Shown: positions 56,443 through 64,000 of the stretch, one piece after another
Position numbering within the stretch: the first letter of the stretch is position 1
Layout of the letters: the number at the start of each line of letters is the position of its first letter
Assembly: GCF_030705305.1 (NCBI RefSeq)
Contig: NZ_JAUZEE010000003.1
Location: forward strand, 124,001-188,000
Length of the DNA stretch: 64,000 nt
Direction: 5' to 3'
Source: Leptothrix discophora
GTDB taxonomy: Bacteria > Pseudomonadota > Gammaproteobacteria > Burkholderiales > Burkholderiaceae_C
Translations under genes and position numbers: made by a program
The notes under the pieces: model-generated
The model's database searches: none
What the model was told of the DNA's origin: nothing
What the model saw: only the letters and a program-made list of their open reading frames with translations

Positions 56443-57294
56443 TCAGGCCGCGACGTCCAGCCGCAGGCGCTGCAGGAAGGTCGCCTCGTCGACCAGGTGC
56501 AGGCCGTCGAGCAGTTCCACCTGCATGCGGCCGACGCCACCACCAGCGGCCTGGGCCCGCTCGGCGGCCCATTCGCCGACCACGCCCATGAAGGCCATCG
56601 CGGCGGTGGTCGCGCGCCAGGCATCGGGCTGGACGGCGGCGAAGGCGCCGACCATCGCGGTGGCCGAGCAGCCCACGCCGGTGATGCGGGTCATCCACGG
56701 ATGGCCGTTGGACAGGCGGGACCAGCGGCCGTCGCGGTCAACGACATGGTCGACCTCGCCGCTGACACAGACCACCGCGCCGGTGCGGCGTGCGAAGGCC
56801 CGGGCCGCGCCGACCGCGTCGTCCGACGAGGCCGAGCTGTCGACGCCACGGGTTGCGGCGGCCAGGCCGGCCACGCTCATGACCTCCGAGCCGTTGCCGC
56901 GCAGGATGGTCGGTGCATGGGTGTCGATCAGGCCGGCCAGCGCCTGGTTGCGGTAGGCCGTGGCCCCCGCGCCGACCGGGTCCAGCACGACGGGGATGCC
57001 GCGCTGGTGGGCGCGCGCCTGGGCGATGCGCATGGCCTCGATCCAGGCCGGCTCGAGCGTGCCGATGTTGAGCACCAGGGCCTGCGCGATGCCGGCCATG
57101 TCGGCGACTTCCTCGTGGGCATGGGCCATCACGGGCGCCGCGCCGAGCGCCAGCAGCACGTTGGCGTTGAAGTTCATCACCACGAAGTTGGTGATGCTGT
57201 GGACCAGCGGCGCGTGCGTGCGCACGGCCTGCACGTCGGCCCAGAGGTCGGCCGCCACGAGGCGGGTCGGCAGGTTCGGAGGGGTCGGGTTCAT
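56443..57294 (-). CDS. thiM: Hydroxyethylthiazole kinase ThiM
   Basis: 283 residues: [20 protein letters not shown] at the substrate site, [28 protein letters not shown], and [14 protein letters not shown] at the phosphate-binding/catalytic site. It salvages hydroxyethylthiazole for ThiE. First gene of a thiM-thiE-thiD salvage operon; I see no TPP riboswitch upstream of it. Confidence 0.95.
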   Translation of the reverse strand: MNPTPPNLPTRLVAADLWADVQAVRTHAPLVHSITNFVVMNFNANVLLALGAAPVMAHAHEEVADMAGIAQALVLNIGTLEPAWIEAMRIAQARAHQRGIPVVLDPVGAGATAYRNQALAGLIDTHAPTILRGNGSEVMSVAGLAAATRGVDSSASSDDAVGAARAFARRTGAVVCVSGEVDHVVDRDGRWSRLSNGHPWMTRITGVGCSATAMVGAFAAVQPDAWRATTAAMAFMGVVGEWAAERAQAAGGGVGRMQVELLDGLHLVDEATFLQRLRLDVAA

Positions 57295-57392
57295 CTCGGT
57301 CGAACGCCGTGCGTCGCGGCGCCGTGTGTGGGAGGCGGGGCGTGATTATCCCGGCTCGACACGGTCGCCGCGACGCTGCGGCCCGACCCCGA

Positions 57393-59603
57393 TCAGCGCA
57401 CCGTGATGCGGGTCGAGTCGATCGTGGCGCGGGCGCCCATGTTCGAGGTGACCGTGATGCTGATCGGCGCGGCGAAGAAGCCGGGGTCGGCCGGGTTGTT
57501 GATCACCCCGGTGGCGTCGTAGACCCAGCACGGCGAGGCGCTCGGGCAGACCGCCGGCGAGCCGGCCACATTGCGCACCAGCGACATCGGCTGCGGCACG
57601 CTGGAGAGGCTCACCACCGTGCCCAGGCCGGTGTTCGGGTCGAAGGCCAGGCCGCTGACCTGGATGTAGAGCTGCAGGCCGTTGGTGTTGGACGGCAGCG
57701 AGTCGGTCGCCACCACGCTCAACTTGCCCTTGAGCGCCTTGTTGTCGTAATTGGCCGTGACGATGGTGACGGTGTCGAACAGCTGGCGACGCGGCGGCGG
57801 CGGCAGCGAGCCGACGCTGCGGGCGGTCGGGCACAGCGTGCTGCGGAAGACCGGGTCGATCATCGGCGTGTCCCACGGCGCCGGGTCGAGCTGGCCGACC
57901 ACCGGGCCGGTGCCATTGACGGTCATCGTGCCCAGCGGGCCGGAGCCGCAATAGAGGAAGGGCAGGTCCTGGAAGTTCGCCGGCACCATCGGGTCGCCCA
58001 CCACGGTGGGCTCGGCGAAGATGAAGTCGAAGTCCGGCGCGCGGTACTGGCCGGCGATCAGGCCGTTGGCGAACGCCAGCGGCTGGGCCACGTTGGACCA
58101 GAAGGGCTGGCTGGTGCCGGGCATGGCGCAGACGATGGCGTTGTCGCCGCACATGCTGCGGCTGACCGCGCGCAGCTCACGGGTGGCCGGCAGGTAGGCG
58201 CCGGCATTGGGCTTGAAGCGGAAGCGGCCGACGACCGGCGGGCCCGACGGGTTCGCGGTGCCGAGCAGGCGCTCGGAGGTCGTGCCGGTGACCGGGTCGA
58301 CGTCCACCGCGTACAGGTCGACCATCATCGACGGGTCGCTGACCATGCCCTCGATCTTGACCCGCGAGGTCGATTCCTGCGGCAGGTTGGCGATCGGCAA
58401 CGAGCCAGTGCCCTGCAGCGTCTCCTCCAGCGCGACGTAGGACGGCCGCGTGCCCGGCGTGGTGTAGATGCCCAGGTGGGCCGTGATCGTGTGGGCCGAG
58501 AGGTAGGGGCCGGTCGCGTCGACCTTGAGCGTGCCGGCGTAGTCGATCGGGTCGCCGATCACGAACGGCGCCTGCTGGGTCGGATCGGTCGTGCAGGTCG
58601 CGCAATCCGGCGGATCCATGGTCCAGGTGTGGCAGTACTGGCCGGTGGCCGGCTGCGCGAAGTTCGGGAACGGGTCACCCAGCGAGGTGCAGTACGGCGC
58701 ACGCGGGCGGTTGCCCTGCGGGCACAGCGGGTCGAAGCCGTTGTGGACCGGATCGTCCGCGACCTTGCCGAACGGGTTCTTGCGCGGCAGGCACATCGGG
58801 TAGCCGGTCTCGGCCTTGATGGTCGGGTTGTCGGTGTCGGCGGTCAGGCGGCGGTCGTAGCCAGCTTCCTTCAGGTCGGCCGTGCTGCCGGGCTTGCCAT
58901 GCGACTGGCCGAAGCGGCCGACCGGGTCGTTGATGCGCACCCGGGTGTCGGAACTGGCGCAGACACCGGCCGCGCCGCCGACATGCAACTCGCCGTTGGC
59001 GTAGTCGATGCAGTTGATGACGCCGAAGCCGGCGTTGAGCGACTGCTGCGAGATGAAGATCAGGCCGGCGATGTAGCGGCCCTTGACCACGTTGCCCTGC
59101 ACCCTCACCTCGTAGGACGGCAGCACGCCGTTGTACGGGTAGGCGCTGCCGGTGACCGGCGCGGTGATCGCGTCGGCCAGCGCCAGGCGCGTGACCGGCG
59201 TGCCGGACGTGCCGCCGCTGGCATCGACCAGGCTGGGGTCGAACAGCTCGGCCCAGGTCAGCGAGGTGGCCGGCATCTGCAGGATCGTGTTGCAGGGCAC
59301 GACGATCTCGCGGCCGTTGACCTTCAGCAGGCCGCCGCGCAGCAGCGGGTGGCTGGCGTTGCAGATCGTGCTGGCGGTGTCGAGCGAGGCTTCCTGGATG
59401 AAGCCGACGATGTCGAACTGCAGCGGCACCGCCGGTGCGGCGGCGACCGGTGCCGGCGGGAAGACACCGGGCGGCGCCTTGGCGGCCAGCGCGCCGCCGT
59501 GCAGGCCGAGCAGGAGCGTGGCCGAGGCAGCGGCAAGGGCCAGGCCGGTCAGCCAGCCGGAGGGTCGTGGCGCGGCATCGCGCGTCGGGGCAAGACGGTT
59601 CAT
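57393..59603 (-). CDS. Large exported hypothetical protein beside a dihaem protein
   Basis: 736 residues from ATG 59601-59603 with AAGGA 7 nt upstream. Signal peptide (GLALAAASATLLLGLHGGAL, cleavage after ALA). Mature part rich in Gly/Pro/Thr with many cysteines, including CHTWTMDPPDCATCTTDP, and repeated beta-strand regions (VTIVTANYDNKALKGKLSVV). It has no CxxCH motif. It follows the MauG-like gene by about 120 bp on the same strand, so it may be the substrate or partner of that dihaem enzyme. No family recognised. Confidence 0.75.
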   Translation of the reverse strand: MNRLAPTRDAAPRPSGWLTGLALAAASATLLLGLHGGALAAKAPPGVFPPAPVAAAPAVPLQFDIVGFIQEASLDTASTICNASHPLLRGGLLKVNGREIVVPCNTILQMPATSLTWAELFDPSLVDASGGTSGTPVTRLALADAITAPVTGSAYPYNGVLPSYEVRVQGNVVKGRYIAGLIFISQQSLNAGFGVINCIDYANGELHVGGAAGVCASSDTRVRINDPVGRFGQSHGKPGSTADLKEAGYDRRLTADTDNPTIKAETGYPMCLPRKNPFGKVADDPVHNGFDPLCPQGNRPRAPYCTSLGDPFPNFAQPATGQYCHTWTMDPPDCATCTTDPTQQAPFVIGDPIDYAGTLKVDATGPYLSAHTITAHLGIYTTPGTRPSYVALEETLQGTGSLPIANLPQESTSRVKIEGMVSDPSMMVDLYAVDVDPVTGTTSERLLGTANPSGPPVVGRFRFKPNAGAYLPATRELRAVSRSMCGDNAIVCAMPGTSQPFWSNVAQPLAFANGLIAGQYRAPDFDFIFAEPTVVGDPMVPANFQDLPFLYCGSGPLGTMTVNGTGPVVGQLDPAPWDTPMIDPVFRSTLCPTARSVGSLPPPPRRQLFDTVTIVTANYDNKALKGKLSVVATDSLPSNTNGLQLYIQVSGLAFDPNTGLGTVVSLSSVPQPMSLVRNVAGSPAVCPSASPCWVYDATGVINNPADPGFFAAPISITVTSNMGARATIDSTRITVR

Positions 59604-59720
59604 GGCGTCGTCCTTCTGGATCGTTCGGGTCACGGACGGGCGGCGACGCAAGGGGTGCGCGGCGCCCGGTGTGAAGGTCATCGGATGCGGGTCTGGCGGG
59701 CGGTCGTCGACGATGTCGGC

Positions 59721-62096
59721 TCAGATCCTGGGCTTGGGCTTGGGCAGGGTCGGCGTTGGCGTTGGCGTGGCGACGACCGGCGGCTCGGTGCCGTGCACCA
59801 GGCTGCCGTCGTCGTTGCGCAGGCAGTTGCCGAGCGCCCGGCCGGCCGCGCCGACGGCGGGCAGCAAGAACGTGTCGTCGCGGGCCTTGCCGCCCGGTGC
59901 GCCGGTCACCTTGACGGCATTGCCGGCCTGGCCGTTGAACAGCCGCAGTTCCGGATGGTCGAAGGGCGCGCGCTCGCAGGCCACCCGTGGGTCGGTCAGG
60001 CCGTGGCGCAGGAAGGCCACCAGGTCGGCCTGTTCCTGCGTGGTCAGCTGGAGGTCGTGGATGGCGGGATGCACGTTGGTCGCCCCGCCGTCCTGCACCT
60101 CCGGCGTGACCCGGCCGCTGGAGTTGGCCTCGTCCGGGCCGCGCCGGTCGCCGCCGCGGTTGTAGAACTCGACCACCTGTTCCAGCGTCAGCCGGCTGCC
60201 GTTGTGGAAGTAGGGCCCGGTCAGCGCGACGTTGCGCAGCGTCGGCGTCTTGAAGGCTCCGTCGACCGAGACCCGCGTGTTGTACGGGTCCGGCGGCGTG
60301 AAGCAGTCGCGCACGTCGACCTGCACGTTGAACAGGCAGGGATCGATCCACAGCGTGTCATCGACCTGGTCGTTGCCCTGCAGCCAGCTGATCCAGCCAC
60401 GCGACAGCGACAGCGGCGCGCCCCACGGGTCGGTCGCGCCCACGCCCAGGTCTTCCGCGGTCGGTCGCACGCCGATGTTGTAGAAGCCGCTGTCGTAGAG
60501 GCCCAGCTGGCGGTCGCCGGTGAACATGTGCTCGACCACGTTGGACTCGCCCAGGCTGGTCTGCAGGTTGGTGGCCGCGCCGGTGAACTCGGCGCCCTTG
60601 TGGCAGGACACGCACAGGCCCTTGCCGCGGAAGACCTGCAGGCCCCGGATCAGCTCCGGGCTCAGTGCCTGGACGTTGGCCGGCACGCCGGGCGAACCGA
60701 CGAAGCGGTCGAACGGTGCCTCGTCGGACACCAGCGTCTGCTCGTAGACCATGATCGCCAGGCCCCAGAACAGCGAGAAGTTGTTCTCCATCTGGCTGTA
60801 GCCGCCGAAGGTGCCCCGGGCCTGCCACCAGGCCGGCTGGAAGGCCTTGCGGATGAGTTCCGGATAGGTCGTCTTCAAGCCATCACCGGCGGCGCCGCGC
60901 AAGGACGCGAGCACGCTGTCCTGCGCATGGACCTGCTGGCCCGCCAGCGGACGGCGCTGCAGCATCTTGCGGCCCAGGTTCTTGAAGGACTTGGCACCGC
61001 AGGACATCTCGAAGTCCGACAGCGCCGGGCCAACCGCCTGCGAGGCCAGGCTGGCGTTCTCCAGCCGGACCGTGGTCCAGACCGTCGTGCCGTCGGGCAG
61101 GAGCTCCAGCACGCGCGCATCGTGGTCGCGGGCACCGAAAGGGCTGACGCCGTTGAAGGTGTTGTTGGCCCGGCCGTCCCAGAAGTTGCGGTCGTAGAAG
61201 GCCGCGTTCACCACGGTCGGCGAGTTGCGCGGTTCCACCACGCGCGTCAGCACGCCGCCCACGTTGAACTCGTCGAGCGGGCGCAGGTCGCAGTCCTCGC
61301 CGCCCCGGCCGTCCAGCCGCCGGAACATGCCCGAGAAGGTGCCTTGCGAGGACACCACGTCGTTGGTCTCGAACAGGATGTCCGAGCCGCGGTCGAGCGG
61401 GTCGGCCAGCCGGAACAGCGGGAAGTCGGCCGGCTTGAGCAGGTAGTTCGGACCGCCACGGCCGGTGGGCATGCGGTCGAAGGCATGGTCGCCGCCCTTC
61501 AGGCCGGGACTGATCTGGTTCTTCATGCGGCTGTCGGCGCCCGCCGCGAAATGGCAGCTTGCGCAGGCCTGGCCGTCGCTGCCGACCTGGGCATCCCAGA
61601 ACAGCGCCTTGCCCAGCTGGATCGCGGCGGCCTTGTCGCGGATGTAGTTCTGCAGCCCGGGCGACGGCGGCACCGGCACCGACTTGAGCGACAGCATCGG
61701 CGGCAGCAGGTCCGGTCCGAGCGGCACGTCGATGCCAGGGATCAGCGCGCGTCCACCCTGGGACATGCCGCCGCTGCGGACACCCTTGAGCTCGAAGACG
61801 AGGTTGCCGTCCGACGACATCGAGGTCGAGCCGAACGAGATCGTCCGGCCGTCCGAGGTCGTGCCCAGCGAGCCGTCGCCGGCGATCACCGCCGTCGACT
61901 CGAAGTCGGGCTGCAGGTTGGCCGGCAGCCCGGTGCTGTCGGGCACGAACAGGTCCGGCCCCAGTTCATCCAGGCCGGCCGCATTGCGGCCACCGCCGCG
62001 CGCGGCGGCATAGAAGGCCGTCCCGACCAGACTGGCCGCGACCACCATCCCCAGCGCGCGCCGCCAGCGCACGCCCCCTCGTTGAAAGCGCTTCAT
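59721..62096 (-). CDS. Dihaem cytochrome c peroxidase/MauG family protein
   Basis: 791 residues, much longer than classical peroxidases (about 330-350). A signal/anchor (LGMVVAASLVGTAFYAA), then an extra N-terminal domain of about 110 residues. Two haem motifs: CASCH (about residue 177) and CVSCH (about residue 492). Conserved MauG/CCP elements include LGKALFWDAQVGSDGQACAS, RNSPTVVNAAFYDRNFWDGR, GLQVFRGKGLCVSCH and FKTPTLRNVALTGPYFHNGS. The C-terminus is a Pro/Thr repeat tail. It is a periplasmic redox enzyme that may oxidise a protein or metal substrate. GGAGGG precedes the ATG. Confidence 0.88.
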   Translation of the reverse strand: MKRFQRGGVRWRRALGMVVAASLVGTAFYAAARGGGRNAAGLDELGPDLFVPDSTGLPANLQPDFESTAVIAGDGSLGTTSDGRTISFGSTSMSSDGNLVFELKGVRSGGMSQGGRALIPGIDVPLGPDLLPPMLSLKSVPVPPSPGLQNYIRDKAAAIQLGKALFWDAQVGSDGQACASCHFAAGADSRMKNQISPGLKGGDHAFDRMPTGRGGPNYLLKPADFPLFRLADPLDRGSDILFETNDVVSSQGTFSGMFRRLDGRGGEDCDLRPLDEFNVGGVLTRVVEPRNSPTVVNAAFYDRNFWDGRANNTFNGVSPFGARDHDARVLELLPDGTTVWTTVRLENASLASQAVGPALSDFEMSCGAKSFKNLGRKMLQRRPLAGQQVHAQDSVLASLRGAAGDGLKTTYPELIRKAFQPAWWQARGTFGGYSQMENNFSLFWGLAIMVYEQTLVSDEAPFDRFVGSPGVPANVQALSPELIRGLQVFRGKGLCVSCHKGAEFTGAATNLQTSLGESNVVEHMFTGDRQLGLYDSGFYNIGVRPTAEDLGVGATDPWGAPLSLSRGWISWLQGNDQVDDTLWIDPCLFNVQVDVRDCFTPPDPYNTRVSVDGAFKTPTLRNVALTGPYFHNGSRLTLEQVVEFYNRGGDRRGPDEANSSGRVTPEVQDGGATNVHPAIHDLQLTTQEQADLVAFLRHGLTDPRVACERAPFDHPELRLFNGQAGNAVKVTGAPGGKARDDTFLLPAVGAAGRALGNCLRNDDGSLVHGTEPPVVATPTPTPTLPKPKPRI

Positions 62097-62582
62097 CGTG
62101 TTCCCTCCGACCCGGCCCTCGAATGGCGCACCGTCTTCTTTCGGCGCGTCCTTTAGTTAAGTAATTCTTATTCATCGAGCACCCACACAGGCGAACCCAC
62201 CTGGGGCATGTCGCGTCATTTCACACAGCTCGATGCGTAAAAACGCACGGATCATCCAGATTCAAGGCTTCGAGGGAGGGAACTTTGGGAAACAGCTCGC
62301 TGAAAGTTGCGTCAATTGACCCAATTCAACACCGGAGGTCAGATCGACAGAGGGTCCATGGCCCGACGAGAAACCGAGCGACCGATGCAGGATCAGATTC
62401 TCTAATGAAGATTTTCTTCAGATACCTGAAGCCAGGATGAGGCAAAAACCGGCGCCGCGACGGCCCCCTGCCCCACACCTGCCCCACACCTGCCGCGCGA
62501 TCCCGGCGCACCCGCGCGGCAGGCTCCATCGCACGGACCGCGTCGCCTGAAGCGGCCGTGGCCGGGCGGGCCGGTTTCAGAC
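62097..62582. other. 486-bp intergenic region with dihaem gene promoter
   Basis: No gene seen. About 60 bp upstream of the MauG-like start, around 62158-62171, TAAGTAATTCTTA forms an inverted repeat in an AT-rich stretch, a candidate operator (Fur-like or other) for the minus-strand gene. Near 62480-62500 the sequence CCCCACACCTG is repeated twice. Confidence 0.5.
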
Positions 62583-63485
62583 TCAGACGCGGTGCTTCTT
62601 GAACCAGTCGCTGGCGAGTTTCTGCGCGTAGGTAGCGGCGGCCTTGTCGTAGCTGGGCCGGTAGTCGGCATTGAAGCCGTGGTCGACGTTCGGGAACACC
62701 ACGATCTCCGAACCGCTGCCGCCCTTGTTGAGCAGGCCGCGCATCCTGGCGATGGTCTCCTGCTTGACGAAGGCGTCGATGCCCGAATACAGGCCCAGCA
62801 CCGGCACCTGGATGTCGCCGCCGAAATCGATCGGGTCCTGCGGGCGCAGGTCCGGCGTCTTCAGGCCTTCGAGCAGGCCGTAGTACGCCACGGCCGCGTT
62901 CAGGCTGCCGTTGTGGCGGGCGTAGACCCAGGCGGTGCGGCCACCCCAGCAATATCCGACCAGGCCGACACGCTTCGCATCGGCGTGACCGCTGGCGCGG
63001 GCGTGGGCCAGCGTCGCGTCGAGGTCGGCGCAGACCTGCGCATCGGGCACCTTGGACACCACCTGGGACAGGATGGCGGGGATGTCGGTCATCGTCGACA
63101 CGTCGCCCTGACGGGCGAACATCTCTGGCGCGATGGCGTAGTAACCCATCTTGGCGTAGCGGCGGCACATGTCCTTGATGTGCTCGTGCACGCCGAAGAT
63201 CTCCTGCACCACGAGCATCACCGGAAACTTGCCAGGGCCGGCCGGCATCGCCCGGTAGGCCGGGATCTTGCCGTCGGCCACCTTGACGCTGACCTCCCCG
63301 GCGACCAGTCCCTTGGTGTCGGTGGTGATGGCCTGCGCCAGCACGGGGTTGGACGCGACGGCAAAGCCCGAGGCCAGCGACGTCATCACGAAGCCGCGGC
63401 GCGAGAAGCCGCTGTCGGTCCGGGCCGTCGTCGCGGCAGGCTGGTTGAAGTCGATCGGCTGGCGTCCGTAGTCCATCAGTTTCAT
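62583..63485 (-). CDS. Tat-exported dienelactone hydrolase family protein
   Basis: 300 residues. A twin-arginine signal (FSRRGFVMTSLASGFAVASN) precedes the hydrolase domain. Triad elements: nucleophile elbow GYCWGGRT (Cys), SGIDAFVKQ (Asp), FPNVDHGFNAD (His). VQEIFGVHEHIKDMCRRYAK is a family hallmark. ATG 63483-63485 has AGGA 6 nt upstream. Unlike the protein at 3226 it is periplasmic. Substrate not known. Confidence 0.92.
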   Translation of the reverse strand: MKLMDYGRQPIDFNQPAATTARTDSGFSRRGFVMTSLASGFAVASNPVLAQAITTDTKGLVAGEVSVKVADGKIPAYRAMPAGPGKFPVMLVVQEIFGVHEHIKDMCRRYAKMGYYAIAPEMFARQGDVSTMTDIPAILSQVVSKVPDAQVCADLDATLAHARASGHADAKRVGLVGYCWGGRTAWVYARHNGSLNAAVAYYGLLEGLKTPDLRPQDPIDFGGDIQVPVLGLYSGIDAFVKQETIARMRGLLNKGGSGSEIVVFPNVDHGFNADYRPSYDKAAATYAQKLASDWFKKHRV

Positions 63486-63681
63486 GAATGTTCCTGGGGT
63501 GGTGGTGTAGCGGGTTGAAAGGCAGGTTGACAGTCGGCTTGGGAAGACGTGTCGTCCCAGCTGTCGCCCTGGCATCGACGACGGCGACGGCGATGGCGAC
63601 GGCGTCGATGCGGGCGCAGCATAGGTCGCGACGGCCACCTTAACGAGTGGCAAGAAAGACAACATTGATATCATTCCCGCC

Positions 63682-64000
63682 ATGCGACTGCACATCCTCG
63701 TCCTCGACGGCGTCTTCGACCTGGGCCTGGCGGCCCTCACCAGCACGCTGAGCACGGCCGGCCAGCTGGCGGGTTCGCTGGACCCGCAGCCGGCACCCAT
63801 CGAGGTGAGCCTGGTCGGCGTCAGACGCCGCGTTCGGACCGCGCAGGGGCTGGTGGTCCCGGTGCTGCCGGTGCAGGGTCTGCCGCAACCCGACGTCGTG
63901 CTCGTGCCGGCACTCGGCGAGAACATGCCCGACACGCTCGCAGCCCGCCTGGCCGGTGCGGACGTGGCCGACGCCCTTTCGGCGTTGCGGCGCTGGTCCG
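63682..64000 (+). CDS. GlxA family transcriptional regulator (partial, runs off right edge)
   Basis: The first 106 residues show a DJ-1/PfpI-like domain: MRLHILVLDGVFDLGLAALT, then VSLVGVRRRVRTAQGLVVPV and DVVLVPALGENMP. This matches GlxA-type regulators that carry an AraC HTH at the C-terminus, outside the window. Divergent from the dienelactone hydrolase gene with a 196-bp gap, so it may regulate that gene. The HTH cannot be verified here. Confidence 0.8.
   Translation, partial: MRLHILVLDGVFDLGLAALTSTLSTAGQLAGSLDPQPAPIEVSLVGVRRRVRTAQGLVVPVLPVQGLPQPDVVLVPALGENMPDTLAARLAGADVADALSALRRWS

Noticed and set aside
57309-62156. 1615-codon plus-strand open frame over the exported and dihaem genes
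   Set aside because: The minus-strand genes have signal peptides and CxxCH motifs; the plus frame is Arg/Gly/Ala/Val shadow sequence.
1-64000. CRISPR arrays, insertion sequences and rRNA genes
   Set aside because: No regularly spaced direct repeats of CRISPR size, no transposase and no rRNA sequence were seen.

Overview
The window is high-GC DNA with dense Shine-Dalgarno-led genes. Gene content (YgiQ, VanA/VanB, CytX/ThiMED salvage, a MauG-type dihaem protein, a Tat-exported dienelactone hydrolase) fits a betaproteobacterium of the order Burkholderiales, possibly from the Leptothrix/Ideonella/Sphaerotilus neighbourhood. That placement is inference from gene content and base composition only.

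Layout. (1) 1-6112, chromosome: partial YgiQ radical-SAM protein, a small conserved protein, an ABC exporter, a dienelactone hydrolase and the vanillate O-demethylase pair vanA-vanB. (2) 6143-45870, a complete-looking lambdoid siphovirus prophage of about 39.7 kb in the 3' half of a tRNA-Arg(TCT) gene, bounded by a 49-bp perfect direct repeat. On the minus strand, from right to left in transcription order: integrase, replication/CII/Cro genes, packaging (TerS, TerL), gpW, lambda-type portal, an HK97-type protease-capsid fusion, tail genes including a G/GT-type programmed frameshift, tape measure, fibre, lysis. On the plus strand: a CI-like repressor, and an early operon at 38055-42177 that ends in a ParB-like protein carrying an H-NS-type DNA-binding tail. 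(3) 45824-64000, chromosome: the tRNA, short tandem repeats, two related exported proteins (one with fibronectin type III domains), a TPP riboswitch with cytX, an exported beta-propeller lipoprotein, a creatininase-like protein, thiD-thiE-thiM, a large exported protein beside a dihaem MauG-like protein, a second dienelactone hydrolase and the start of a GlxA-type regulator.

Most unusual content lies in the prophage. A 16-bp perfect palindrome, GTGCAGACGTCTGCAC, and close variants occur about ten times across the prophage and I saw none outside it; it falls in different reading phases of unrelated genes. The prophage also encodes a ParB/H-NS fusion, so a parS-like partition or nucleoid-type system is a testable idea. 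Three copies of a roughly 200-nt structured leader with compensatory base changes are present, two of them directly upstream of antirepressor genes that share one C-terminal domain but have different N-terminal domains. Three toxin-antitoxin modules sit against these leaders and antirepressors, each with a promoter placed so that the toxin mRNA would be leaderless. The repressor has no S24 peptidase domain, so release by antirepressor rather than by RecA cleavage is plausible. A HipA-like kinase/DUF3037 pair and a superinfection-immunity membrane protein occupy the lysogeny region and are candidate defence genes. The integrase lacks the usual first catalytic arginine, so excision may be impaired.
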